A stretch of DNA of 64,000 nucleotides from Ancylobacter sp. IITR112 (GTDB taxonomy: Bacteria > Pseudomonadota > Alphaproteobacteria > Rhizobiales > Xanthobacteraceae), in the NCBI RefSeq assembly GCF_041415945.1, contig NZ_JBGCUS010000001.1, positions 4,310,501-4,374,500 on the forward strand, read 5' to 3'. The position numbers and the translations under genes are program-made. The notes below the pieces were generated by a model. The model did no database searches, was not told the origin of the DNA, and saw only the letters and a list, made by a program, of their open reading frames with translations. Each line of letters starts with the position of its first letter. Positions within the stretch are counted from its first letter, which is position 1. Positions 18,556 through 27,920 of the stretch are shown here, in pieces.

Positions 18556-19512
18556 TTGCTACGAGCGTTCGACGAAAATTCATCTGATTGTCATCAGTCG
18601 TCGCAAGTCGCCGATTCATCGCTCATCGGTGCGGCGCGGCGTCCTGAACGCACGGCGCGGCGGAGATACGGCGCCAGCGCTGGGCTCGCCGCGCTTCTCG
18701 CCGCGGGCGCGCTCACACTGGCCGGCCCGGCCACGGCGCAGACGGCACCGCCGGTGAACTCCCCGCCCGAGGTCACGACCTCGGCCGAGGAAGCCTATGC
18801 CCCCCAATCCGGCCAGCCCGGCAAGGATGTGGTGTGGGTGCCGACGCCCGATGCGCTGGTCGACCGAATGCTCGACATGGCGCAGGTGACGCCGCAGGAC
18901 TATCTCGTTGATCTCGGCTCCGGCGACGGGCGCACGGTGATCGCGGCGGCCAAGCGCGGGCTGCGCGCCCATGGCATCGAGTACAATCCGGAGCTGGTCG
19001 CGCTGGCCAAGCGCCGCGCCGAGGCCGCCGGGGTGGCCGACCGCGCCAGCTTCGAGCAGGCGGATATTTTCGAGACCGATTTCACCAAGGCACAGGTGCT
19101 CACCCTGTTTCTGCTGCCGCAGCTCAATGAGCGGCTGCGCCCGCAGATCCTGGACATGGAGCCGGGCACGCGCGTCGTCTCCAACAGCTTCGCGATGGGC
19201 GACTGGGAGGCCGACCGCATCGACCGCCTCGCCGATGATTGCAGCCGCTGGTGCACGGCGCTGATGTGGATCGTGCCGGCCAAGGTGGAGGGCGAGTGGC
19301 GGCTGGGCGAGCAGACGCTGCGCCTGACCCAGACCTACCAGAACGTGTCGGGCGATCTCGGCGGCACGCCGATTGAGAAGGGCCGCGTCGTCGGCAAGGA
19401 ACTGCACTTTTCCGCCGGCGGGATCGACTATGTCGGCGCGCTGGTCGGCGACAGCCTGTCCGGCACCGCTTCCGGCGGGCCGGTGAGGAACTGGACGGCG
19501 GTGCGCAGCTAA
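18556..19512 (+). CDS. Exported class I SAM-dependent methyltransferase-fold protein
   Basis: The 318-residue product has a Rossmann methyltransferase core with VDLGSGDGRTVIAAAKRG (SAM-binding motif I), then HGIEYNPELVALAKRRA. This resembles the KMT/FAM173-like small methyltransferases. A C-terminal domain of about 80 residues ends in NWTAVRS. Unusually, residues about 35-62 look like a signal peptide (AGLAALLAAGALTLAGPATAQ). The TTG start at 18556 is supported by AAGGAGAG five bases upstream, and there is no better ATG before the signal. Whether SAM is available outside the cytoplasm is unclear, so the real role is open. Confidence 0.8.
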   Translation: MLRAFDENSSDCHQSSQVADSSLIGAARRPERTARRRYGASAGLAALLAAGALTLAGPATAQTAPPVNSPPEVTTSAEEAYAPQSGQPGKDVVWVPTPDALVDRMLDMAQVTPQDYLVDLGSGDGRTVIAAAKRGLRAHGIEYNPELVALAKRRAEAAGVADRASFEQADIFETDFTKAQVLTLFLLPQLNERLRPQILDMEPGTRVVSNSFAMGDWEADRIDRLADDCSRWCTALMWIVPAKVEGEWRLGEQTLRLTQTYQNVSGDLGGTPIEKGRVVGKELHFSAGGIDYVGALVGDSLSGTASGGPVRNWTAVRS

Positions 19513-19540
19513 ATTCGCCTTCCTGTTCGCCGCGACTTCC

Positions 19541-19561
19541 CCCGCCCGCCCTGCGGGCGGG
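19541..19561 (+). terminator. Hairpin after exported methyltransferase gene
   Basis: CCCGCCCG (19541-19548) and CGGGCGGG (19554-19561) form a perfect 8-bp stem with a 5-base loop, 28 bases after the upstream stop. No T tract follows, so it is at best a weak or Rho-assisted terminator. Confidence 0.4.
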
Positions 19562-19610
19562 CGCGCCCTGCCGCGCATCTTCCTTCCCCCCCCCAATCGG
19601 AGAGATCCCC

Positions 19611-20984
19611 GTGAAGCCCCTCGCGATCGCGCGCGATTCCGCTGTGGCCGCCGGCGCCGTCCGGGCGCAGGGCGCGCCGAAGCCGAGCCTTTCCGCGCTG
19701 GACGGCATTGCCATGCTGATCGGCATCGTCGTCGGCATCGGCATTTTCCGCACGCCGCAGATCGTCGCGCTCAACGTGTCCAGCGAATGGGCCTTTGTCG
19801 GCTTCTGGGTGATCGGCGGTGCCATCACCCTGATCGGCGCCTTCGTCTATGCCGAACTCGGCTCGGCCTATCCGCATGCCGGCGGCGAGTATCATTATCT
19901 GCGCCGCGCGCTCGGCCGGCCGGTGGCGCTGCTCTTCGCCTGGGCGCGGCTCACCGTGATCCAGACCGGCGCCATCGCGGCGGTGGCCTTCGTCTTCGGC
20001 GATTACGCTCACGGCATCCTGCCTCTCGGCCCCTGGGGCCCGGCGCTCTATGCCGCGGGGGCGATCCTGCTGTTCACCGCGATCAACCTGACGAGTTCGC
20101 GGCAGAGCCGGACGCTGCAACTGGTGTTCACCATCCTCACTTTGCTCGCCGTGCTCGCCATTGCCGGCTTCGGCCTCGCGCTGGGCAGCGCGCCGGCAGA
20201 GGCGACGACCGGCAGCGCCGGTTCGGCCAGCGGGGCGTTCGGCCTCGCCATGGTGCTGATCCTGCTCACCTATGGCGGCTGGAACGAGGTGGCCTATCTC
20301 TCCGGCGAGATGAAGGATGCGCGCCGTAACATGCCGCGCGTGCTGGTGGCGAGCGTGGCGGTCATCACCGGGCTCTATTTCCTCGTCAACCTCGCCTATC
20401 TCAGCGTGCTCGGCCTTGACGGGCTGCGCGCCAGCGATGTGGTGGCGGCCGACACGCTGCAGCGTCTCTTCGGCCCCGGCGCCGCGCTGGCGGTGGCGCT
20501 GCTGGTGTGCTTCGCCGCGCTGAGCACGATGAACGCCACCATCTTCACCGGCGCCCGGCTGTACTACTCGCTGGGGCGCGAACTCCCGCTTCTGGGCCGC
20601 ATCGGCCTGTGGGAGGAGCGCAGCAATATGCCGGTCAACGCCATTCTGGCGCAGAGCGGCATCGCGCTGGCCCTCGTGCTGTTCGGCGCGAGCACCCGCG
20701 TCGGCTTCCAGGCGATGGTGGAATATACCGCGCCGGTGTTCTGGCTGTTCCTGCTGCTGGTGGGCGCGTCTTTCTTCATACTGCGCCGGCGCGAGAGCGG
20801 ACAGGCGGGCCATTTCCGCGCGCCGCTCTATCCGCTGACCCCGGCGCTGTTCTGCCTGACCTGCGCCTATCTACTCTATGCCAGCATCGCCTATACCGGC
20901 TATGGCGCGCTGGTCGGGGTCGGCGTGCTGCTGGCGGGCGCGCCCTTCATCTGGCTCGGCCGCGCCGGCGCCCGGCCGGCCTGA
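19611..20984 (+). CDS. APC superfamily amino acid permease
   Basis: This 457-residue membrane protein has about twelve predicted spans. It has the APC core signature near the N-terminus: GIVVGIGIFRTPQIVA in helix 1, then YAELGSAYPHAGGEYHYLRRALG. It probably imports or exchanges an amino acid or similar compound across the inner membrane. The substrate cannot be read from the sequence. The GTG start follows a GGAGAG site. Neighbours on both sides look functionally unrelated. Confidence 0.88.
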   Translation: MKPLAIARDSAVAAGAVRAQGAPKPSLSALDGIAMLIGIVVGIGIFRTPQIVALNVSSEWAFVGFWVIGGAITLIGAFVYAELGSAYPHAGGEYHYLRRALGRPVALLFAWARLTVIQTGAIAAVAFVFGDYAHGILPLGPWGPALYAAGAILLFTAINLTSSRQSRTLQLVFTILTLLAVLAIAGFGLALGSAPAEATTGSAGSASGAFGLAMVLILLTYGGWNEVAYLSGEMKDARRNMPRVLVASVAVITGLYFLVNLAYLSVLGLDGLRASDVVAADTLQRLFGPGAALAVALLVCFAALSTMNATIFTGARLYYSLGRELPLLGRIGLWEERSNMPVNAILAQSGIALALVLFGASTRVGFQAMVEYTAPVFWLFLLLVGASFFILRRRESGQAGHFRAPLYPLTPALFCLTCAYLLYASIAYTGYGALVGVGVLLAGAPFIWLGRAGARPA

Positions 20985-21018
20985 GGGCGCCCGCGCCGGA
21001 AAGCGCCGGCCAAGGGGG

Positions 21019-22194
21019 TCAGCCGGCGCCGCGCAGCCCTTCCACCAGCGCATAGACCGCCTTCACCCGCTCTTCATTGGGATAGTTGCGGTTGGCGAGC
21101 ACCACGATGCCGAGCTTTTCCGCCGGGATCATCGCGACATAGCTGCCGAAGCCATTGGTCGAGCCGGTCTTGTTGATGAAGCTCACTGGGGCTGGCGGGG
21201 AGGGCGGATCGAGCTTCTTGATCGGCTGCGGCTTCATCGCCATGTCGAGCGAATTGCCGGCGAGCAGCCGGTCGCGCTTCACCGGCCAGGGATAGCGCTC
21301 CCACACCATTTCCTGCACATAGTCGGCGGTCTGGTAATAGCCGGTATGGGTGCGCGCCAGCGCCCGCGCCATCTCCGGCTCGACCGTGCCGACGCCCATA
21401 TTGGCGTCGAGGAAGGTGAGCATGTCGAGCGCTGTCGATTTCACCCCATAGGCTTCCGGCGCCAGCAGGCCCGGGCTGACGCGGGCCGGCTTGTCGGCCT
21501 TGGTGTAGCCCATTGCGTAGCGGGCCATCTCGTTCTCCGGCACCTCGATATAGGTGCTGGAGAGGCCGAGCGCCGGGAACAGGTCGTTCTCCGCCGCGCG
21601 GGGGAAGCTGGTGCCCAGCGCGGTGGCGGTGACGAGGCCGAGCACGCCGATGCTGATGTTGGAATAGGCGCGCCGTGTCGCCGGGGGCGCCGCCGGCTTC
21701 CAGGCCGCGAGCCACTCCACCAGTTCCTTCTCGTTGCGCACGCTGTCGGGCACCTGCAGCGGCATGCCGCCCGTCGCATGGGTGGCGAGGTCGAGCGGGG
21801 TGAGCGCGCCGAAGGCGGTGCCGGTGAGCCGCTGCGCGACCTTGTCCAGCGGCGCGTCGAGGTCGAGCCGCCCGCGCTCCGCCGCCAGCGCGGCCAGCGT
21901 GACGTTGAACGTCTTGCTGACCGAACCGAGCTCGAACAGCGTGTCGCCATCCACCGGCTTGCCGTCGGTGCGGGCGGTCTGGCCGATGGCGAGGATTTCG
22001 TGCTGGCCGTTGCGGGTGAGGCCGACGACGAGGCCGGGAATGCCGTTGGCCTTGGCGAGCGCGGTGAAGATGGGCGCCGCGACCTTGCCGAAATCGGGCG
22101 CAGCCTTGGCGCTCTGGGCGCGGGCCGGCGCGATGGCGGCGCCGAGCGGCAGCAGCGCCGAGGCGAGCACGGCGCGGCGGGACAATGTGATCAT
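21019..22194 (-). CDS. ampC: Class C (AmpC-type) beta-lactamase
   Basis: This is a periplasmic serine hydrolase of 391 residues. The N-terminus is a twin-arginine-like export signal (LSRRAVLASALLPLGAAIAPARAQ). Active-site motifs of class C enzymes are present in order: SVSK in LGSVSKTFN (nucleophile and lysine), YSN in RAYSNISIG, and KTG in NKTGSTNGFGS. The chosen ATG has AAGGAG eight bases upstream. No ampR or ampD-like gene is adjacent, so induction cannot be inferred. Esterase or DD-peptidase relatives share the fold, but all three motifs favour a true beta-lactamase. Confidence 0.92.
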   Translation of the reverse strand: MITLSRRAVLASALLPLGAAIAPARAQSAKAAPDFGKVAAPIFTALAKANGIPGLVVGLTRNGQHEILAIGQTARTDGKPVDGDTLFELGSVSKTFNVTLAALAAERGRLDLDAPLDKVAQRLTGTAFGALTPLDLATHATGGMPLQVPDSVRNEKELVEWLAAWKPAAPPATRRAYSNISIGVLGLVTATALGTSFPRAAENDLFPALGLSSTYIEVPENEMARYAMGYTKADKPARVSPGLLAPEAYGVKSTALDMLTFLDANMGVGTVEPEMARALARTHTGYYQTADYVQEMVWERYPWPVKRDRLLAGNSLDMAMKPQPIKKLDPPSPPAPVSFINKTGSTNGFGSYVAMIPAEKLGIVVLANRNYPNEERVKAVYALVEGLRGAG

Positions 22195-22223
22195 GCGAGG
22201 CTCCTTGGCACGGACACCCCGCC

Positions 22224-23228
<1,005 letters not shown>

Positions 23229-23378
23229 CTACTCTACTCCGATGACGGGCGGCGGCGCTGCCTCCCTGAATTGAGAGGGAGCCTCGCCGTCAGCGGTGAG
23301 GTTTGGGCGCGGGCCGGGACCTGTGCGGCGGCGTTAACCCTGGGAGGAAACGCCCTCCCCATGCCGCAGTCTCTCCCC

Positions 23379-23393
23379 TTAACCCCCGCTTAA
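23379..23393. promoter_or_regulatory. CtrA-type box upstream of PBP gene
   Basis: TTAA-N7-TTAA occurs at 23379-23393, the full recognition pattern of the alphaproteobacterial cell-cycle regulator CtrA. It lies 59 bases before the ATG of the bifunctional penicillin-binding protein, a position suited to direct promoter control. I saw no second full site in the other gaps I inspected. Confidence 0.5.
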
Positions 23394-23452
23394 AGGCCCT
23401 GATTTAGGGTTCGTTTACCGGCTCACACAGGTGCCCTGCGGGGCGGAGGTTC

Positions 23453-25702
23453 ATGTTCGGACGACGCGGCGACAGGGAGAGGCGCGAGCCGGTGCTGGGA
23501 ACGCCCGGCTTCGATGGCGATCTGCGCCTCAGCGCCGATGATCGGCCGACGCTTCCTCCGGCCGCGCCGGACCGCGCGCGCAGCCGCAAGGCAGCGAAGG
23601 CGCTGCCGCCGCCGCGCGTCTCCCGCCGCCGGCATGACGAATGGGAGGAGGCCGAGGAGGCCGAGTGGGAGGACGAGCCGCGCGTGGCGAGGACAAGCCG
23701 GAACCGCCGACAGGATGAGGAGCGCGTACGGGAGCGCGGCCGCAGCAGCGGGCGCCGCCGCCCGCCCCGCCGCGGGCTGATCGGCCGGCTGGTCTATTGG
23801 GGCGTCGTTCTCGGCCTGTGGGGGGCGATCGGCCTTGCCGGGCTGATCTTCTACGAGGCGAGCCAGTTGCCGCCGATCCAGAACCTCGCCATTCCCGAGC
23901 GGCCGCCGACCGTCATCATCCAGGGGGCGGACGGGCAAGCGATTGCCACGCGCGGCGAGATGGGCGGCACCAATGTGCCGCTGCGGGCGCTGCCGCCCTA
24001 TCTGCCGCAGGCTTTCGTCGCCATCGAGGATCGGCGCTTCTATTCGCATTTCGGGCTTGATCCGCTGGGCCTTGCCCGCGCCGTGGTGGTGAACCTGACC
24101 CGGGGGCGGGTGCGCGAGGGCGGCTCGACGCTGACCCAGCAATTGGCGAAGAATCTGTTCCTCACCCAGGAGCGCACTTTGTCGCGCAAGGTGCAGGAAC
24201 TCATTCTCTCCATCTGGCTGGAGACCAAGTACACCAAGAACGAGATCCTCGAACTCTATATGAACCGCGTCTATTTCGGCGCCGGCGCCTATGGGGTGGA
24301 AGCCGCCGCGCAGCGCTATTTCGGCAAGTCCGCCCGGCAGGTGACGCTGTCGGAGGCGGCGATGCTGGCCGGGCTGGTGAAATCGCCCTCCGCCCTCGCC
24401 CCCACCCGCAACCTGGAGGGCGCGCAGGCGCGCGCCGAGGTGGTGCTGGCGGCGATGCAGGAGGCCGGCTTCATCACCCCGGAAATGCGCCAGACCGCGC
24501 TCAATCGCCCCGCCACCGTGGCGAAGGCGCAGGGGCCGGATTCCTATGGCTATGTCGCCGACTGGGTGCTCGATCAGGTGAAGACGCTGGTCGGCCCGGT
24601 GACGCAGGACCTCGTGGTCCAGACCACCATCGACCCCGCCGTGCAGACCGCCGCCGACAAGGCGCTGAAGGACGCGCTGGCGAAATCCGGCAAGAAGCTC
24701 GGCGTCGAGCAGGGCGCGCTCGTGGTGATGGACACGGTGGGCGGCGTGCGGGCGCTGGTCGGCGGGCGTTCCTATGAGGAGAGCCAATACAACCGCGCGG
24801 TGACGGCGCGGCGCCAGCCCGGCTCCGCGTTCAAGCCCTTCGTCTATCTCACCGCCATGGAGCGCGGGCTGACCCCGGAAAGCGTGCGCGCCGACGCGCC
24901 GATCCAGCTCAAGGGCTGGAAGCCGGAGAATTTCTCCCGCGACTATCGCGGCGCGGTCGAGCTGAAGACGGCGCTGGCGCTGTCGCTCAACACGGTGGCG
25001 GTGCGCCTCGCGCTGGAAGTGGGGCCGGACGAGGTGGTGAAGACCGCGCACCGGCTCGGCATCAATTCCAAGCTGGAGCCCAATGCCTCGATCGCGCTCG
25101 GCACCTCGGAAGTCTCGGTGCTGGAAATGGCCAGCGCCTATGCGCCCTTCGCCAATGGCGGCGTCGGCGTCACCCCGCATGTCATCGAGCGGGTGCGCGA
25201 CCGGAGCGGGGCCATCCTCTACACCTATGCCGAGGCCGGGCGCGGCATGGTGATGGCGCCGCCGCATGTGGCGATGATGAACCGGATGATGCAGGACGTG
25301 CTGATCACCGGCACCGCGCGGCGCGCCGACCTGCCGGGCTGGCCCGCTGCCGGCAAGACCGGCACCAGCCAGGATTATCGCGACGCCTGGTTCGTCGGCT
25401 ATACCGGCCGCTTCATCACCAGCGTCTGGCTCGGCAATGACGATTCCTCGCCGACCAGGAAGGCCGGCGGCTCCGGTCTGCCAGTGGAGATCTGGAGCCA
25501 GGTGATGAAGGCGGCGCACAAGGACCAGCCGGTCGTCGCGCTGCCGGGCACGGCGGTGCCCGTCAGTGCCGGGGGCGGGCAATTGCCGCCCGGCGACGTG
25601 CCCGAGGAGCCGGTGGTGACCGGTGGCCCCTCGCGCGCGCCCGCCGCCCCGCGACCCGGCCTCGACAACTGGCTGCTCGACAAGCTGTTTGGCAGCGGGT
25701 GA
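23453..25702 (+). CDS. Bifunctional penicillin-binding protein 1A family
   Basis: This peptidoglycan glycosyltransferase/transpeptidase has 749 residues. A long basic cytosolic arm (about 1-110) leads to one membrane helix (LVYWGVVLGLWGAIGLAGL). The GT51 domain has EDRRFYSHFGLDP and GGSTLTQQLAKNLFL. The transpeptidase domain has SAFK in RQPGSAFKPF, SLN in LSLNTVA, and KTG in GKTGTSQDYRDAW. The ATG follows GGCGGAGG. A CtrA-type box upstream suggests timing with the cell cycle. The C-terminal tail is proline-rich and variable. Confidence 0.96.
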   Translation: MFGRRGDRERREPVLGTPGFDGDLRLSADDRPTLPPAAPDRARSRKAAKALPPPRVSRRRHDEWEEAEEAEWEDEPRVARTSRNRRQDEERVRERGRSSGRRRPPRRGLIGRLVYWGVVLGLWGAIGLAGLIFYEASQLPPIQNLAIPERPPTVIIQGADGQAIATRGEMGGTNVPLRALPPYLPQAFVAIEDRRFYSHFGLDPLGLARAVVVNLTRGRVREGGSTLTQQLAKNLFLTQERTLSRKVQELILSIWLETKYTKNEILELYMNRVYFGAGAYGVEAAAQRYFGKSARQVTLSEAAMLAGLVKSPSALAPTRNLEGAQARAEVVLAAMQEAGFITPEMRQTALNRPATVAKAQGPDSYGYVADWVLDQVKTLVGPVTQDLVVQTTIDPAVQTAADKALKDALAKSGKKLGVEQGALVVMDTVGGVRALVGGRSYEESQYNRAVTARRQPGSAFKPFVYLTAMERGLTPESVRADAPIQLKGWKPENFSRDYRGAVELKTALALSLNTVAVRLALEVGPDEVVKTAHRLGINSKLEPNASIALGTSEVSVLEMASAYAPFANGGVGVTPHVIERVRDRSGAILYTYAEAGRGMVMAPPHVAMMNRMMQDVLITGTARRADLPGWPAAGKTGTSQDYRDAWFVGYTGRFITSVWLGNDDSSPTRKAGGSGLPVEIWSQVMKAAHKDQPVVALPGTAVPVSAGGGQLPPGDVPEEPVVTGGPSRAPAAPRPGLDNWLLDKLFGSG

Positions 25703-25736
25703 GGGAGGCGCGGTCGCGCATCCGTCGGAGGACCGG

Positions 25737-26501
25737 CTACTCCGCCCCGTAGCGGTGGAGACTGGCGCCGTGCGTCTTCAGCCAGGCCTCGGCGGCGTGG
25801 CGCTCGGGGAACAGGCCGTCCACAGTGGCCCAGAAGCGCGGGCCGTGGTTCATCTCGCGCCGATGCGCCACCTCATGCGCGGCGAGATAATCCAGCACCG
25901 CGGGCGGGGCGAGGATCAGCCGCCAGGAGAAGGACAGCGCGCCGGTGCTGGAGCAGGAGCCCCAGCGGCTCGCCGTGTCGCGCAGGGTGATGCGGGTGAT
26001 GGTCACGCCGAGCGCGCCGGCATGGCGCCGCGCGGCCGCGACAAGATCGCGGCGGGCCTCGCGCTTGAGGAAATCACTGACACGCCGGCCGACATGGGCC
26101 GCCTCGCCGGCGACGAACAGCACCGGCTCGTTTTCCTCAAGTCCCGCCCACACCGTGCCGCGCGCCTGCGGCACATGGACGATGCGGTGCGGGGTGCCGC
26201 GCAGCGGCAGATGCGCGCCGGGGGCGAAGGCGACAGTGTCCGGCAGGCGCGCGAGCCGCAGCTCCACCCAGCCGGCATGGCGGCGGGCGAAGTCCAGCGC
26301 CTCGTTCAGCGTGCCGCGCGCCGGCAGGGTGAGCACCACGTCGCGCGTGGCGGCGCGGACCCGCAGCGTGTAGCGCCGCGCCCGCGGATTGCGGCGCAAC
26401 TGAACGAGCACGTCCTCGCCGGTGAGCCGCAGCCGGAAATGGCTGGGCTCGGGCGCGGCCGGGGTCTTGCGGCGGGCGGGGATGAGGGCGCGGAAGAGCA
26501 T
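25737..26501 (-). CDS. YgjP/SprT-like zinc metallopeptidase (DUF45)
   Basis: The 254-residue product has the DUF45/YgjP layout. The N-terminal part has VQLRRNPRARRYTLRVRAA. The zinc motif HEVAH lies in YLAAHEVAHRREMNHG, with a downstream glycine-rich region and WGSCSSTGALSFSW, the conserved segment before the zinc site. The family is annotated as M48-like metal-dependent hydrolase, and its substrate is generally unknown. It is convergent with the PBP gene and 100 bases upstream of the gcrA stop on the same strand. Confidence 0.9.
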   Translation of the reverse strand: MLFRALIPARRKTPAAPEPSHFRLRLTGEDVLVQLRRNPRARRYTLRVRAATRDVVLTLPARGTLNEALDFARRHAGWVELRLARLPDTVAFAPGAHLPLRGTPHRIVHVPQARGTVWAGLEENEPVLFVAGEAAHVGRRVSDFLKREARRDLVAAARRHAGALGVTITRITLRDTASRWGSCSSTGALSFSWRLILAPPAVLDYLAAHEVAHRREMNHGPRFWATVDGLFPERHAAEAWLKTHGASLHRYGAE

Positions 26502-26601
26502 GCGACAACCGGCCGGGAAAATGGGTCCCCATTATGGCACCCGCCGGCGCGGATGCACCAGACGGGAGCGGGAGCCGGCCAGCGCGTCGTCCGAGGATGA
26601 C

Positions 26602-27105
26602 CTAACGGGCGACGCGGCGGCGGTTGCGGTCCTGCACCGGCTGATAGGCGATGCGGGCGTGATAGGCGCAATAGGGCAGGCCGGTCTTGGAGCGGCTGCC
26701 GCAATAATGGAAATCGCCCTTGCCGGGGTCGCCCACCGGCCAGCGGCAGGTGAATTCGGTGAGGTCGAGAATGGTGCAGCGCTCGCCCATCGGGATCACC
26801 TTGGCGACCGCGTCCGGCACCACTTCCGGCTCCGGCTCGGCTACGGGCGCCATGACCGGGGCGAGGACGGTGTTGCCCTGCACCATCGGCCGCGCCACCT
26901 GGGCCGCCGGCGCGGGGCGCGGCTTGCGCGGGCGCGGCGCCGGCGCGGCCGGCGCCTTGGCGCGGCCGGACAGGCCCAGCCGGTGCACCTTGCCGATGAC
27001 CGCGTTGCGCGTGACGCCGCCGAGTTCTGCCGCGATCTGGCTTGCCGAGAGGCCTTCCGACCAGAGTTTCTTCAGCAGCTCGACTCGTTCGTCGGTCCAG
27101 TTCAT
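26602..27105 (-). CDS. gcrA: GcrA cell-cycle regulator
   Basis: GcrA is an alphaproteobacterial transcription factor that binds RNA polymerase sigma70 and promoters carrying CcrM-methylated GANTC sites. The N-terminus, MNWTDERVELLKKLWSEG, followed by SASQIAAELGGVTRNAVIGK, is the diagnostic GcrA helix-turn-helix. An alanine/proline-rich linker follows. The C-terminal domain has CTILDLTEFTCRWPVGDPG and YCAYHARIAYQP, as in the family. At 167 residues it is of normal length. GANTC sites crowd its upstream region. Confidence 0.97.
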   Translation of the reverse strand: MNWTDERVELLKKLWSEGLSASQIAAELGGVTRNAVIGKVHRLGLSGRAKAPAAPAPRPRKPRPAPAAQVARPMVQGNTVLAPVMAPVAEPEPEVVPDAVAKVIPMGERCTILDLTEFTCRWPVGDPGKGDFHYCGSRSKTGLPYCAYHARIAYQPVQDRNRRRVAR

Positions 27106-27137
27106 CGCTTGGCCTCCTTCGTGCCGACCGCGAGGCG

Positions 27138-27340
27138 GAATCCCTCACCCCTCCGGCAGACCGAGCCTGCCGAACCCAACGCCCGCAAACGCAACAGGGA
27201 ATTGCCGCCGCACGAGATGTCGTATCTCACTGGGGGGAGGCTACAATATGCGTGGACTCGGGGCGAGTAGGTTCAGGGGCGAAACGATCGTTTTCCCCAG
27301 CTAGAGTCCGCACTGCAACACTCGCCGACGAAGCCGAGTC
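27138..27340. promoter_or_regulatory. Cluster of four GANTC (CcrM methylation) sites upstream of gcrA
   Basis: The 420-base gap between gcrA and the next gene contains GANTC at 27138, 27255, 27304 and 27336. With this base composition fewer than one site would be expected in 200 bases. Because GcrA acts at methylated GANTC promoters, this suggests methylation-linked control of gcrA itself or of the divergent side. Apart from these sites and one sigma-EcfG-like sequence, nothing else clear is seen in the gap. Confidence 0.5.
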
Positions 27341-27424
27341 GGATCAAGTACTTGGTCGGCGACACATCGCGCGGCCGGTGGGCGCAGGGCGGATCCTCAC
27401 GCGGATCGGCCCTGCGCGAGACGG

Positions 27425-27449
27425 GGAACTCCCCGGGTTTCCCGAGGTT
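27425..27449 (+). promoter_or_regulatory. Weak sigma-EcfG-like promoter before small secreted repeat protein
   Basis: GGAAC (27425-27429) is followed after 16 bases by GGTT (27446-27449), one mismatch from the EcfG consensus GGAAC-N16/17-CGTT. It lies about 75 bases before the gene at 27526. The mismatch makes this only a candidate. Confidence 0.35.
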
Positions 27450-27525
27450 TATGCCGCACGCGCAGGGACGTGCCGATCCCTTGGGAGAAGGCCGGCGCCG
27501 TGTGCCGCAACCGAGGGAGATGCCG

Positions 27526-27882
27526 ATGCCGCGCCTTGCCGCCGCCTTTGCCTGCCTGAGCCTTCTCGCCCTCTCCGCCGGCGCGGCCATTGCCCTGCCG
27601 GCCGGCTCTCCCGCGACGGCGCCGCTGGCGGGCGCGCGTCCGGACCCCGGCCTCACCCCGGTGGCCCAGGGCTGCGGGCCCGGCGCCTGGCGCGGGCCGT
27701 GGGGCGGGTGCCGCGACACGCCCTATACCGGGCCGCTGCCCGGCGGCGGCTATGCCGGCCCGCCCGGCGCGCCGGTCTATTACGGCAATGGCTGCCCGCC
27801 CGGCTTCTGGCGCGGGCCGTGGGGTCATTGCCGCGACACGCCCTATCACGGCCCGCTGCCCGGCGGCGGCTGGAAGCCCTGA
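27526..27882 (+). CDS. Small secreted protein with two GC-x-WRGPWG-x-CRDTP repeats
   Basis: The product has 118 residues, with a signal peptide (PRLAAAFACLSLLALSAGAAIA) and then two near-identical units. Each contains GPWG, CRDTPY and GPLPGGG, the first beginning GCGPGAWRGPWGG and the second GCPPGFWRGPWGH. The layout resembles secreted GCG_CRPN-type repeat proteins of alphaproteobacteria, whose function I do not know. The second of two in-frame ATGs is chosen because GAGGGAG is then correctly spaced. The cysteines could form one disulfide per unit. Confidence 0.75.
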   Translation: MPRLAAAFACLSLLALSAGAAIALPAGSPATAPLAGARPDPGLTPVAQGCGPGAWRGPWGGCRDTPYTGPLPGGGYAGPPGAPVYYGNGCPPGFWRGPWGHCRDTPYHGPLPGGGWKP

Positions 27883-27920
27883 GCCGAATGCCTGAGCCCT
27901 TGCACGCACGGAGACAGACC

